Assembly: GCF_022538055.1 (NCBI RefSeq)
Contig: NZ_JAKZAM010000012.1
Span: forward strand, 62,001 to 126,000
Length of the DNA: 64,000 nt
Source of the DNA: Cognataquiflexum nitidum
Lineage (GTDB): Bacteria; Bacteroidota; Bacteroidia; Cytophagales; Cyclobacteriaceae
Direction: 5' to 3'
In this document: positions 8,769-18,331 of the stretch, piece by piece
How positions within the stretch are numbered: the first letter of the stretch is position 1
How the letters are laid out: every line of letters begins with the position of its first letter
Notes under the pieces: model-generated
Database searches by the model: none
Told to the model about the DNA's origin: nothing
Seen by the model: only the letters and a program-made list of their open reading frames with translations
Translations under genes and position numbers: made by a program

Positions 8769-10370
8769 TCAATTTCCACCGTCCCACCAAGTCCTAGTAA
8801 TCCAATTATCGCCACCCATGCGGGAAATTGCAGAGTTCATAGATTCTAGATTAGTTGTAGATTCTCCGGCAGGGTAAGGCTGTCTTCTTGGAATTTGTCC
8901 TGAACCAAAATTCCCCGGAAAGTTGACTGGTGTCAACACAGGGAAACCTGTTCGCTTCCAATTGTTCCAAGCTTCCAAGAAATTCACAAAAAGACTTGTT
9001 GTAGCCCAAATCTGTTCATTGATCATTTTAAGAGAAGCATTTGTAGCACTCAGATCTAGCGGATTAGCATTTAGATATGAAACTGCATCTGCATTAGATA
9101 CTGTTTCACCACCAAATTTTCCAATAGAGGTAAAGGCAGCTGCTACACCGTTTCTATAGAAATCAGCAGGTGATCCTGAAGTGAATCCTCGGACAGCCGC
9201 ATCAGCCAATAACAACTGAACCTCTGAATAAGTCAAAATGAAAACAGGTGCATTCCTTCTTCTATAAATTGCAGTTGGTCTTGAGTAGGCTCCAATGATA
9301 GCTACGTCAGCGCCAGAACCTGTTCCACCGGGGAAATCAGGATGGCCTGTAATGTCAAACTGACCACCCCTTAGGTCAAACCCATTTGGCAAACCAATTT
9401 GAACAGCAGGGTCATTGTTTCCTACTACTAAACCGTTCCTGTTTGCCGCTAGCCCAGGAGGGGGTACTTCAGCAACTATACTCAAACGTGGATCATTGGT
9501 AGCTTTCAAGTAATCGATCATAACTTTAGACCAACGCACCTCATAAATATCGTCAGGGACATTCAAAGCATTAGCACTAGTATTAGAATACCCATTCGCT
9601 TCATCAGAGGGTACTAGCGCATCGTCATCGGGTGAAGTAAAGACTCCACCTGCAACCGCTTTATTAATCCAAGACTGGCCTGCTGATGGGTTTGCATTGG
9701 TTAAACGCAAACCTAATTTTAGCATGAGTGAATATCCAAATCTTCTCCATTTGGCAATATCCCCCCTATACATGACATCATTTCTTATCGGATCACCTGA
9801 AGGACTTATTGAAATCAATGCTGCTTCAAGGTCAGTAAGCATTTTATTATAAACCTCTGCCTGATTATCATACTTAGGTTGAGAAATACCCTCCTGAGCC
9901 TTAAGTGCCTCTGAATAAGGAATATCACCATAAGTATCCGAAACAACCGACAAAGCACTAACTTTCATGATCTCACCAACAGCATTAAGATTAGTTAACC
10001 CTTTTTCTTGTGCCAATACTTGCAACTGATTCACTCTTGAACCAAGTTGAAATCCATTGTTCCAGTTACCTTCAATGTAACTAGGGGTACTTGAAGAAAT
10101 CACATACTTATCTGCATTGGAATAGTAGTTGGCTCCTCCTGTTGAAGTAGAGGCTAGTGCCTGAATCCACATACTTTGAAATAAGATAGGACCCGAATAA
10201 CCCGTAAGCAAATTACCATGCTGATAACTAATGGTAGGTAGAAGCAGATTTGGATCAAAAACCGAAGCACCAGGCCTGTTAGGATCCGTATTTAGCTCTT
10301 CAAATCTGTCATCACAGGATGTAACTATTAAAAAGCTACTGAGTAGAAATAAACTGATATATTTTTTCAT
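8769..10370 (-). CDS. SusD/RagB family outer-membrane lipoprotein (SusD-like_2 type)
   Basis: This 533-residue lipoprotein has Cys19 in the lipobox LIVTSC. The N-terminus DDRFEELNTDPNRPGAS and the downstream LLPTISYQHGN and FQSMWIQALAS are typical of the SusD-like_2 subgroup (Pfam PF12771). TPR-like helices are expected throughout. It would form the glycan-binding lid on the neighbouring SusC-type channel; the SusC stop is only 2 bp upstream of this ATG. The C-terminal NWKRTGFPVLTPVNFPG is the usual substrate-side motif. The linked GH18, LacI and ROK genes suggest an N-acetylhexosamine-containing glycan. It ends just before a strong terminator. Confidence 0.93.
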   Translation of the reverse strand: MKKYISLFLLSSFLIVTSCDDRFEELNTDPNRPGASVFDPNLLLPTISYQHGNLLTGYSGPILFQSMWIQALASTSTGGANYYSNADKYVISSSTPSYIEGNWNNGFQLGSRVNQLQVLAQEKGLTNLNAVGEIMKVSALSVVSDTYGDIPYSEALKAQEGISQPKYDNQAEVYNKMLTDLEAALISISPSGDPIRNDVMYRGDIAKWRRFGYSLMLKLGLRLTNANPSAGQSWINKAVAGGVFTSPDDDALVPSDEANGYSNTSANALNVPDDIYEVRWSKVMIDYLKATNDPRLSIVAEVPPPGLAANRNGLVVGNNDPAVQIGLPNGFDLRGGQFDITGHPDFPGGTGSGADVAIIGAYSRPTAIYRRRNAPVFILTYSEVQLLLADAAVRGFTSGSPADFYRNGVAAAFTSIGKFGGETVSNADAVSYLNANPLDLSATNASLKMINEQIWATTSLFVNFLEAWNNWKRTGFPVLTPVNFPGNFGSGQIPRRQPYPAGESTTNLESMNSAISRMGGDNWITRTWWDGGN

Positions 10371-10372
10371 AA

Positions 10373-13300
10373 TTAATGCAATTTGAAGTTTAGGTTGAAC
10401 CCAATAGAACGTGTCGATGGCAAAGCAGTACCTTCAATACCTAAGAAATTAATGTTAGATCCGAACTGAGACTCAGGATCTATATTTTCAGCTTTCCTCC
10501 ACAAGATGGCTAAATTTCTTGCTACAATCGAAGCAGTCAAGCCTTTCAAAATTGGAACGGAACGGAAAATAGATTCTGAGAAGGTGTATCCTAGAGTAAG
10601 CTGACGAAGCTTAATAAAATCACCATCGACCACACTTGTACGAGTCACATTCTGAACTAGTGCTTGATAGTAATTCTCAGCAGGGGCAGTAAATTCACCT
10701 GTCGTCACGCCTCCTTCTCTTCCAACCAATGTATTTTTATGTAATCCACGGAAATGTGAATTAAACTCAGTCGCTGACAACACTTTATTTCCAAAGCTAC
10801 CATCAATCAAGAAGGAGAAAGAGACTTTTTTATAAATGAATTCGTTGTTCCATCCTCCATAATGAGTAGGGAGTACTGAACCCCAATTTCTAAGTTCTCC
10901 TCGAACTGGAAGACCAGCTTGATTCACGACGATATTTCCTTGGGCATCATATTGGTAATCAAATGCTCTAATCTGAGGACCCGGAAGACCCGGCACATAT
11001 GCTGTTACCGCATTACCAAGCGTAGACCTATTTTGACCTAGATTTATTGGAGTATTGTCTAAGTTTGTATTCAAAATTTCATTTGTCACGTTTGTGAAAT
11101 TGAGCATAGATTTCCAAGTAAAGTTCTGTGTTTGGATAGGAGTTCCTGAAATCATCAACTCCAATCCTCTATTATTAACAGATCCCGTAGCTACAACAGC
11201 ACTTGAGAAACCTGATGCAATACTTGTATTAGCAGGTAGAATCTCATTATTAGTTGTTTTGGTAAAATAAGCAACATCAAGGGTTAAACGGTTCTTGAAA
11301 AAAACAAGATCAAAACCAATTTCAAATTCATCTGTTGTAAATGGTTTTAAGAAAAGGTTTGGCAATGAAAGGGGTGATGCTCCTGCTGCAGTTCCATTGA
11401 AAGTATTTGCCGAACTGAAATAAAACTGAGTTTGATATGCATCAAATGGTTCACCACTTGTCACTGCGTAACTTGTCCTTAATTTACCGAATTCCAAAGC
11501 CGGAAGGTTCAAGAATTTATGAAACAAGAAAGCCCCAGTAATCGATGGCGAGAAAATGCTATTGTTATTAGTAGGCAAGGTACTGTACACATCATATCGC
11601 CCGGTCGTCGTCAAAGTCAAGAAGTCTTTATAGCCAAAACCCAATGAATAAAAAGCTGAAACAACTTCTCTTTCATTGAAAGCATACCCCCTGTTAAATA
11701 CATCAACGTTAAAAGGAGAGTATAATCCGGGGATTACAAATCGAGAACCCCCGACATTGACCTGTTCAAATCTATTGTTACGGAAAGTCCCCCCTGCTAA
11801 TCCATCAAAAACTATGTCGTTGGTTAAATTAATTTCCGTTCCAAAAATTGCATCAACATTTGTCTCTGATCTTGTTGATAATCCTCTTGAATTAAGGTTA
11901 CCTCTTTGTTCTTGTGTATAAGCTAATCCGGTGGGATCAACGGAAAAGAAGTCATCATTTGAGACGTCATGTCCAACTCTAAACAAAGCGTAAGTTTTGG
12001 GAGCGAAGCTATAACGAGCTGATAATGCTGAAATAGATCTTTTTCTTCCCCTATCATTGATTCCTCTTGAAGTGATAAAGTAAGGATTAGTTACAAATAT
12101 ATCGTCACTAAAGACAACTTCTCTTCCAATATCGTTAAATCCTGGTGCAAAAATACTTGGATTAATATTTGGTGCCAGTAATAAAAAGTTGTTTGGATTT
12201 TTAGGTCCATCACTTAGAAATGGAATGTTGGTACTTTGTTGATCAATATAATTGACCATTGCCGAAATATTAAGCTTCTCAGTAATGTTTTGATCCACAT
12301 TTAAATTGATACTTAATCTGTCCACACCACTGTTTGGAACAATTGCTTTTGACCTAACATCAGAAATAGACATTCTAAAAGCGCCATCCTTTCCAAGTCC
12401 TTTAGTAACTGCAAGTGTATTGGTCAAGTTAGTCCCTGTCCTGTAAAAATCCAGCCAATTTTCACTTGCTGGTTGATAAGGATATTGATTACCGTCAAAA
12501 CCAATTACATTTCCACCCATTCTCTCTCCCCATGCAAAACGCCCGGTTGTTTGTGCGTCTGTGGCAGTTTGTGGTCGTCTACCACCGGTACCTTGACCAT
12601 ATTCATTTTGGAAGTTTGTGAAATCCATGGCCTGTTCCGTCATCACGTTTACATTATAGGTAAGTGACCAGTCAGATCCTTTTTTTGCTCCTTTGGTAGT
12701 AATCAAAATCACACCATTGGAAGCTCGTGCTCCGTATAATGCAGAAGCTGCCTGTCCCTTTAGAACAGTCATCGATTCAATATCATCCGGACTTAAATTA
12801 CCAATTCCATCTCCATTATCACCTCCACCCCATTGGCCCGAAGAACCAAGCTGTGTATTATCCATAGGTATTCCATTGATTACAAACAATGGTGATCCCG
12901 TACCAGAGATACTTGGAAGACCTCGAAGAACGATATTTGCGGTACCCTGGGGACCACTATTTGTTCCTCTTACCACCAAACCTGCTACCTGACCTGTAAG
13001 TGAGTTGGCAATATTCGGTTCCCTGGCTAGATCCATTTGATCACCACCGACGGTGGTAATGGAATAACCAAGTCTTTCCTTTTCTTTAGGTAATCCAAGG
13101 GCAGTAACCACGACTTCACTTAATGCCGTCGCATCTTCGATTAAAGTTATATTTAACTCAGACCTGTTACCAATTACGATTTCTTGGGAATCGAAACCGA
13201 TAAAAGAAAAAACCAATGTGGTAGTATTGGTCACCGAAATAGAAAACCTACCGTCCAAATCGGAGGTAGTACCTGTGCTTACTTGTTTGTCCAGGATATT

Positions 13301-13429
13301 CACTCCTGGAATTGGTTCTCCGGTAGAATCAACTACCCTACCGGTAAGAACTCGGCTTTGGCCATATGCCTCAATACCTGAGGCAAAAATCATGACCGTC
13401 GCTAACATTAATAGTACAACTCTGTTCAT
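10373..13429 (-). CDS. SusC/RagA family TonB-linked outer-membrane protein
   Basis: This 1018-residue protein has a signal peptide of about 24 residues ending AYGQ. It continues with an N-terminal carboxypeptidase-regulatory-like domain (VLTGRVVDSTGEPIPGVNIL, about 27-105), a TonB-dependent receptor plug (LSEVVVTALG; SIAxG-type NSLTGQVAGLVVRG; SMTVLKGQAASALYGARASNG) and a 22-strand barrel ending in a C-terminal aromatic strand (IGFNLNFKLH). It would import oligosaccharides across the outer membrane using TonB energy together with the adjacent SusD. An AT-rich region of about 850 bp lies upstream and contains a 24-bp palindrome that may be an operator. Confidence 0.95.
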   Translation of the reverse strand: MNRVVLLMLATVMIFASGIEAYGQSRVLTGRVVDSTGEPIPGVNILDKQVSTGTTSDLDGRFSISVTNTTTLVFSFIGFDSQEIVIGNRSELNITLIEDATALSEVVVTALGLPKEKERLGYSITTVGGDQMDLAREPNIANSLTGQVAGLVVRGTNSGPQGTANIVLRGLPSISGTGSPLFVINGIPMDNTQLGSSGQWGGGDNGDGIGNLSPDDIESMTVLKGQAASALYGARASNGVILITTKGAKKGSDWSLTYNVNVMTEQAMDFTNFQNEYGQGTGGRRPQTATDAQTTGRFAWGERMGGNVIGFDGNQYPYQPASENWLDFYRTGTNLTNTLAVTKGLGKDGAFRMSISDVRSKAIVPNSGVDRLSINLNVDQNITEKLNISAMVNYIDQQSTNIPFLSDGPKNPNNFLLLAPNINPSIFAPGFNDIGREVVFSDDIFVTNPYFITSRGINDRGRKRSISALSARYSFAPKTYALFRVGHDVSNDDFFSVDPTGLAYTQEQRGNLNSRGLSTRSETNVDAIFGTEINLTNDIVFDGLAGGTFRNNRFEQVNVGGSRFVIPGLYSPFNVDVFNRGYAFNEREVVSAFYSLGFGYKDFLTLTTTGRYDVYSTLPTNNNSIFSPSITGAFLFHKFLNLPALEFGKLRTSYAVTSGEPFDAYQTQFYFSSANTFNGTAAGASPLSLPNLFLKPFTTDEFEIGFDLVFFKNRLTLDVAYFTKTTNNEILPANTSIASGFSSAVVATGSVNNRGLELMISGTPIQTQNFTWKSMLNFTNVTNEILNTNLDNTPINLGQNRSTLGNAVTAYVPGLPGPQIRAFDYQYDAQGNIVVNQAGLPVRGELRNWGSVLPTHYGGWNNEFIYKKVSFSFLIDGSFGNKVLSATEFNSHFRGLHKNTLVGREGGVTTGEFTAPAENYYQALVQNVTRTSVVDGDFIKLRQLTLGYTFSESIFRSVPILKGLTASIVARNLAILWRKAENIDPESQFGSNINFLGIEGTALPSTRSIGFNLNFKLH

Positions 13430-13679
13430 AGGGATTTTTTAAAGGTTACATTTTAATTGGTTTATGGAATTTGGATAATTGTCTGATTTCTTAAAGAAAA
13501 TTTTTATTTCAATTAATTTTTACTCCTCATTAGAATGATTCTATATTTTTTAAGCAAATGGTAAAATATTATATGCTAAAATGGATTTAATTAAATATAT
13601 GCTATTTGTAAATGTATCTAAAAAAAATTATTGTAAAAAACATTTAAATATTTTTTTTAATTAAGTCTCCTGACTTTTA

Positions 13680-13703
13680 CGATTTATTATATTTAATAAA
13701 TCG
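13680..13703. promoter_or_regulatory. 24-bp perfect palindrome, candidate operator
   Basis: CGATTTATTA and TAATAAATCG are exact inverted arms separated by TATT. The site lies 251 bp upstream of the SusC start in otherwise low-complexity AT-rich DNA. It could bind the LacI-type repressor encoded in the same locus. No T run follows, so a terminator is less likely. Confidence 0.4.
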
Positions 13704-13935
13704 GTTTAGCAAATAAATTTATATATGCTTTACATAACAAAGCAGTTCAAACTCGTATTTTCTCTTTACGTTTTCTCTGTTTATATTATTTATTCCCCAT
13801 TCAAATTCAAATGATTGCGTCTGAATATATTCATCACCTCCAATTTTTGATTTCTGCAAAAAGTTTGTTTTCCATACTTTATAAAAAAAAACTATAATTA
13901 CCCGCTACTTTGCCATTTTCTCAAAAATTAGGGTT

Positions 13936-14140
13936 AAAGGTTCGAATAATCAGTCCACGGTCGACAGTTCACCACTACAATGTAACTTCAATCGGAGTTT
14001 TAAAATGGTTTGTGGCATTGAAGCGTACATAAAAAAATATGAGTATCAGCAATGTCGCACGTTGGGCTGTAGGAGATTGTATCGAATGCGGATACTCGTC
14101 CACAGACGACAGTCCACTGTCCACCGGGTATTTGATTGTT
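13936..14140. repeat. Degenerate intergenic repeat (GTCCAC / GACAGTC words)
   Basis: Words such as CAGTCCACGG, CGACAGTTCACCA, CGTCCACAGACGACAGTCC and CACTGTCCACCG recur here. The reverse complement of 42051-42078 (GACTGTCGTCCGTAGTC region) resembles this, so the same worn repeat family seems to occur twice in the window, both times in non-coding DNA. Confidence 0.4.
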
Positions 14141-14246
14141 ACTCCAACAAATTATTGTTTGGCTACGTGCAAGAAAACGGACACACTTATAAAAATAAAA
14201 GGCTTTTACTTTTAAAATATTTTAAAGATATCCGATTCACCAAAAT

Positions 14247-14271
14247 AAAAAAAACCGCCAAAAGGCGGTTT
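14247..14271 (-). terminator. Intrinsic terminator of glnN
   Basis: On the minus strand AAACCGCC, loop TTTT, GGCGGTTT is followed by a run of T. It lies 10 bp beyond the glutamine synthetase stop codon. It is a textbook rho-independent terminator. Confidence 0.88.
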
Positions 14272-14281
14272 CATTATTTGA

Positions 14282-16444
14282 TTATTTGATAAATAACATC
14301 TCTCTGTATTTGACCAAAGGCCACAATTCATCATCGACAACCAATTCGAGTTTATCAACTGCATACCTGATTTTATCAAAATAAGCTTCTTTGACATCGT
14401 TACAATATCCTTTGGCTCTTTTGACGATATCATCCTCTTTGTTCAGTTGCTTTCTAGCTTCTGTCATAGCATGAACATACTTATTGATCGACTCAAGGTG
14501 TTTACTGATTTCTTTGATGGTTTCGATGGCAGCAGTATTGTCCAAGCCAAGTCCTGCCAATCCGTTTGCGTTTTCGATCAGTTTGTTTTGATACAGGATA
14601 GAAGTCGGGATTACATGGTTCAAAGCGAGATCACCCATAACCCTGGATTCGATCTGAACTTTCTTGATGTAATTTTCCAGCATGATTTCATGTCTTGCAT
14701 GAAGTTCCTTTGGATTCAAGACATTGTGTTTTGCGAATAACTCAGCTACTTTCTTGTCATGGTAAATGTCCAATGCAGCAGGAGTGCTTTTTAAGTTGGA
14801 CAATCCTCTTTTTTCAGCTTCCTTGGCCCACTCATCAGAATAACCGTCACCTTCAAATCTGATTTTTTTGCTGTCTTTGATGTATTTTCTCAATACATTG
14901 ACAATTGCGATTTTCTTTTCTTTACCTGCATTGACTTCTTTGTCGATGTCTTTAAGAAGGTTTCTCAATGTCTCAGCAACGATCACGTTCAAGACTGTCA
15001 TAGGTCCGGCGGAATTGGCACCTGAACCAACAGCCCTAAACTCAAATTTATTTCCCGTAAAGGCAAAAGGCGAAGTTCTGTTTCGGTCTGTGTTGTCCAA
15101 TATGATTTCCGGAATCTTGGAGATACCGAGTTTCATGTACATGTTATCTCCTTTTTCGATTTTCACATTTCCGTTTTTCTCCAATTCATCCAATACAGAT
15201 GATAAAGTCGAGCCAAGGAATACTGACATGATAGCAGGAGGTGCTTCATTTGCTCCCAATCTAAAATCATTGCTCGCAGAAGCGATACTGGATCTCAACA
15301 GATCTGCATGGTCATATACAGCCTTTACTGTGGCAACCACAAAAGTCAGGAATTGAAGGTTTTCTCTCGCAGAACTGCTTGGCTGGAAAAGGTTGACCCC
15401 AGTGTCAGTGATCAAAGACCAGTTATTGTGCTTTCCGCTACCATTTACACCAGCAAAAGGTTTTTCATGGAACAAAACTTTCAGGTTGTGCTTTTCAGCC
15501 ACTTTGTCCATCAGATCCATCAAAAGCTGATTGTGATCGATAGCTTTGTTGATTTCTTCGAAAAGAGGAGCCACTTCAAATTGACCCGGAGCTACTTCAT
15601 TGTGACGGGTAGATACAGGAATGCCTAATTTGTGGGCTTCAATCTCAAAATCCATCATGAAATCCTTCACTCTGGTAGGGATAGATCCGAAATAATGGTC
15701 TTCCAACTGTTGGCCTCTGGCAGGGTTATGTCCAAATACGGTACGTCCAGACATCACCAAATCAGGTCTTGTAGCAAATAGGGCTTTATCAATCACAAAA
15801 TATTCCTGCTCCACACCCAAGGAAGGGCTCACTTTTCGGACGTTTCTGTCAAATAGTTGACATACCTCTATAGCTGCGGAATTGATAGCCTCCATGGATT
15901 TCAACAATGGTGTCTTATAATCCAACGCTTCTCCTGTAAAGGAGACAAATATGGTAGGAATACACAATGTCTTATCAAAAATAAAAATCGGTGAGGAAGG
16001 ATCCCAAGCTGTATAACCCCTAGCCTCGAAAGTAGAACGGATTCCGCCATGTGGGAATGAGGACGCATCAGGTTCTTGTTGAACCAAAGCAGAACCTTTA
16101 AATTTTTCTAATCCTGCATGCGCATCAAAGAAAGAATCATGTTTTTCCGCAGTCGAACCAGTGAGAGGCTGAAACCAGTGGGTGTAGTGGGTAACTCCTT
16201 TGGATAGCGCCCATACTTTCACTGCAGATGCTATTTCTTCCGCAGTTGAGGGATCAATCTTGCTTCCCTTGTCTATTGCCTCCATTACCTTTTTGAATAC
16301 GGATGGGGCCAAAGACTCTTTCATTTGTTTGGTACCGAAAACATTGCTTCCATAGTAGTCGGAAATCTTGCTCGAAGGCGGTGTTACAGTAACTTTTGAC
16401 CTACCTTGGGCCATTAGTAGCGCTTTTTGTCTTAAAGTTGCCAT
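14282..16444 (-). CDS. glnN: Glutamine synthetase type III
   Basis: This 720-residue protein matches the large type III glutamine synthetase of Bacteroidetes in length and sequence. Glutamine synthetase core motifs are visible: LGVEQEYFVIDK (glutamate/metal site), APGQFEVAPLFEE, GSGKHNNWSL and NEAPPAIMSVFLG. An N-terminal type III extension (KISDYYGSNVFG, FPHGGIRSTFEARGYTAWDP) and a long helical C-terminal extension are present. It makes glutamine from glutamate, ammonia and ATP in the cytoplasm. It stands alone, with its own terminator downstream and a 234-bp spacer shared with the divergent mtaB gene. No PII or ammonium transporter gene is adjacent. Confidence 0.96.
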   Translation of the reverse strand: MATLRQKALLMAQGRSKVTVTPPSSKISDYYGSNVFGTKQMKESLAPSVFKKVMEAIDKGSKIDPSTAEEIASAVKVWALSKGVTHYTHWFQPLTGSTAEKHDSFFDAHAGLEKFKGSALVQQEPDASSFPHGGIRSTFEARGYTAWDPSSPIFIFDKTLCIPTIFVSFTGEALDYKTPLLKSMEAINSAAIEVCQLFDRNVRKVSPSLGVEQEYFVIDKALFATRPDLVMSGRTVFGHNPARGQQLEDHYFGSIPTRVKDFMMDFEIEAHKLGIPVSTRHNEVAPGQFEVAPLFEEINKAIDHNQLLMDLMDKVAEKHNLKVLFHEKPFAGVNGSGKHNNWSLITDTGVNLFQPSSSARENLQFLTFVVATVKAVYDHADLLRSSIASASNDFRLGANEAPPAIMSVFLGSTLSSVLDELEKNGNVKIEKGDNMYMKLGISKIPEIILDNTDRNRTSPFAFTGNKFEFRAVGSGANSAGPMTVLNVIVAETLRNLLKDIDKEVNAGKEKKIAIVNVLRKYIKDSKKIRFEGDGYSDEWAKEAEKRGLSNLKSTPAALDIYHDKKVAELFAKHNVLNPKELHARHEIMLENYIKKVQIESRVMGDLALNHVIPTSILYQNKLIENANGLAGLGLDNTAAIETIKEISKHLESINKYVHAMTEARKQLNKEDDIVKRAKGYCNDVKEAYFDKIRYAVDKLELVVDDELWPLVKYREMLFIK

Positions 16445-16622
16445 TTTCTACAATAAGTGGTTTGATTATATACCCACAAAAATATGAAAATATATCAATT
16501 TCAAAGCAAAAGGGTCTCAAATGAGGTAGTATTTGTGAAAAATTACATTTTTTTTAATTAAATGGCTTAAATTATCGTTAATGTAGTTCAAAAAATCGCA
16601 TTTTTATCTCAAAAAATAGAAA

Positions 16623-16653
16623 ATTGAAAACTGAATGATAATAATTAAATTTG
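16623..16653 (+). promoter_or_regulatory. Predicted promoter of mtaB
   Basis: A Bacteroidetes-type -7 box TAAATTTG (16646-16653) is preceded at 19 bp by ATTG (16623-16626), close to the -33 TTTG consensus. Transcription would start near 16660, leaving a short leader before the GTG at 16679. Confidence 0.5.
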
Positions 16654-16678
16654 CAGCGGTTAAACAAAGAAGGTTGGC

Positions 16679-17998
16679 GTGAAAAAAGTTGCATTTTACA
16701 CTTTAGGTTGTAAGTTAAATTATTCAGAAACTTCCACCATCAGCAGGATGTTTGAAGCAAAAGGCTATGAAAAGGTCGATTTCGACAATACGCCTGATAT
16801 TTTTATCATCAATACCTGTTCTGTGACCGAAAACGCAGACAAGAAGTGTAAAAAAATCGTCCGTGAGGCGAAAAAGATCTCTCCCAATTCCTATGTGACC
16901 ATTATTGGCTGCTATGCGCAGTTGAAACCACAGGAAATCTCGGAAATAGAAGGTGTAGATGCTGTTTTGGGCGCTGCAGAAAAATTCAGGTTGATTGATC
17001 TTTTGGATGGTTTTGCCAAAGAACAAGAAACCAAAGTCTTGGCTTCTGAAATCCAAGAGGCGAATATTTTTAACAATGCCTACTCCATGCATGACAGGAC
17101 AAGGACATTTCTGAAAGTGCAGGATGGCTGTAATTATGGATGTGCTTTTTGCACTATCCCTTTGGCAAGGGGAAAAAGCCGGAGCGATACCATCGATAAC
17201 ATCCTGACTTCAGTAAGGGAAATTGCCGCCACAGAAGTAAAAGAAGTGGTTTTGACGGGAGTCAATATCGGGGATTTTGGTATTCAGGAAGGGAAAAGAA
17301 AAGAAAGGTTTGCAGACCTTGTGATGGCGATTGACGAGATTGAAGGAATAGAAAGGTTCCGGATTTCTTCCATTGAACCCAATTTGCTGACCAATGAGGT
17401 CATAGAATTTGTGTCGACTTCCAAAAGATTTGTCCCTCATTTTCATATTCCCCTGCAATCCGGCACCAATACTATTCTCCGAAGCATGGGAAGAAGGTAC
17501 CTGAGGGAATTATATGAAGACAGGATTTCCAAAATCAAATCCCTGATGCCGCATTGCTGCATCGGCGTGGATGTGATTGTGGGATTTCCGGGTGAGACAG
17601 ACGAACTGTTTCTAGAAACATATAATTTCCTGAACGAACTCGATATTTCTTATCTCCATGTTTTCACGTATTCCGAAAGGGCAAATACCCGTGCAGTAGA
17701 ATTGGATGGGGTCGTCCCAATCAAAAAGAGAAATGAGCGTTCCAAAATGCTCAGGATTCTTTCAGAAAAGAAAAGGAGGAAGTTTTATCAGGAGAATCTA
17801 GGAAGAACCTTCACCGTCTTATTTGAAGAAGATGTGGAAGATGGTAAAATGCACGGCTTTACCGAAAATTATATCAGGGTAGCAGCCAAGTACGATCCGA
17901 TTTTAATCAACGAACTGAAGACTGTCACCCTCAGCGAAATCAATGAAAAGGGGAATGTAGAAGCCGTCGAACCGGAGATGATGTACGAGAGGCATTGA
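16679..17998 (+). CDS. mtaB: tRNA t6A37 methylthiotransferase MtaB
   Basis: This 439-residue radical-SAM methylthiotransferase has N-terminal iron-sulfur cysteines C11 (TLGCKLN), C47 (INTCS) and C78 (IIGCYAQ). The radical SAM cluster CxxxCxxC is C151/C155/C158 in GCNYGCAFC. A TRAM-like C-terminal domain starts near residue 370. TLGCKLN at the N-terminus is typical of MtaB rather than MiaB or RimO. It adds a methylthio group to t6A at position 37 of ANN-decoding tRNAs. GTG at 16679 is the best start: it gives MKKVAFYTLGCK and lies just after the predicted promoter. A second tRNA-37 modification gene (miaE) lies 3.4 kb away but is not in the same unit. Confidence 0.94.
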   Translation: MKKVAFYTLGCKLNYSETSTISRMFEAKGYEKVDFDNTPDIFIINTCSVTENADKKCKKIVREAKKISPNSYVTIIGCYAQLKPQEISEIEGVDAVLGAAEKFRLIDLLDGFAKEQETKVLASEIQEANIFNNAYSMHDRTRTFLKVQDGCNYGCAFCTIPLARGKSRSDTIDNILTSVREIAATEVKEVVLTGVNIGDFGIQEGKRKERFADLVMAIDEIEGIERFRISSIEPNLLTNEVIEFVSTSKRFVPHFHIPLQSGTNTILRSMGRRYLRELYEDRISKIKSLMPHCCIGVDVIVGFPGETDELFLETYNFLNELDISYLHVFTYSERANTRAVELDGVVPIKKRNERSKMLRILSEKKRRKFYQENLGRTFTVLFEEDVEDGKMHGFTENYIRVAAKYDPILINELKTVTLSEINEKGNVEAVEPEMMYERH

Positions 17999-18331
17999 AA
18001 GTTTTTTCCTAAATCTGGTAAAACACCACTTTAACCTATTTAATTTTTTAACCTTAAGTGTTGTAAGAAGCACCAAACACTACTAAATATCCCCACCTGG
18101 GTGTAGTCAAACGTCCGATGCTAGAACTGGGTGTAATTTGCAATTACACCTTTTTATCTTTTCCAATTTGTAATTGGATTCAACCATACACAAGAACAAA
18201 AGGTAATTCTTGGCAAAATGAATTACAAATCCATACAATAGAAAAGCGAGGTTAAAAACTACGCTTAGTACCTACGCTTCTTATACCAAGAACGGGTACT
18301 GAAATAAAAAATCCCCACCTGCTTCGACTGA
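17999..18331. other. Intergenic region between convergent mtaB and GMC genes
   Basis: These 333 bp have no supported gene. They hold a hairpin with a T tract (18130-18155), a smaller inverted repeat nearby (TCCAATT, TGT, AATTGGA), and two copies of the word TCCCCACCTG (about 18090 and 18312). It looks like a spacer that has collected short palindromes. Confidence 0.5.
18130..18155 (+). terminator. Hairpin with T tract downstream of mtaB
   Basis: Exact arms GGTGTAATT and AATTACACC enclose the loop TGC and are followed by TTTTT. The hairpin is 131 bp past the mtaB stop codon, rather far, but it is the only good plus-strand terminator before the convergent gene. The sequence also resembles short intergenic palindromes, so the terminator role is tentative. 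Confidence 0.5.

Larger units (their letters stand above)
13430..14246. other. Long AT-rich intergenic region upstream of the first susC-like gene
   Basis: About 820 bp have no convincing gene. The part nearest susC (13430-13760) is very AT-rich and probably holds its promoter; ATATGCT occurs three times (13571, 13597, 13723) and a 24-bp palindrome lies at 13680-13703. The part nearest glnN (about 13936-14140) holds GC-richer words built on GTCCAC and GACAGTC, which look like a degraded dispersed repeat. A 94-codon frame at 14005-14289 has no recognisable features and runs into the next gene, so it is not called. Confidence 0.6.

Noticed and set aside
14005..14289. 94-codon plus-strand open frame
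   Set aside because: It lies in repeat-like intergenic DNA, runs through the glnN terminator into the glnN end, and the translation has no recognisable feature.
18130..18155. Attachment site or transposon end in the mtaB-GMC spacer
   Set aside because: The palindrome has a T tract and no integrase or transposase is near; a terminator or small dispersed palindrome explains it.
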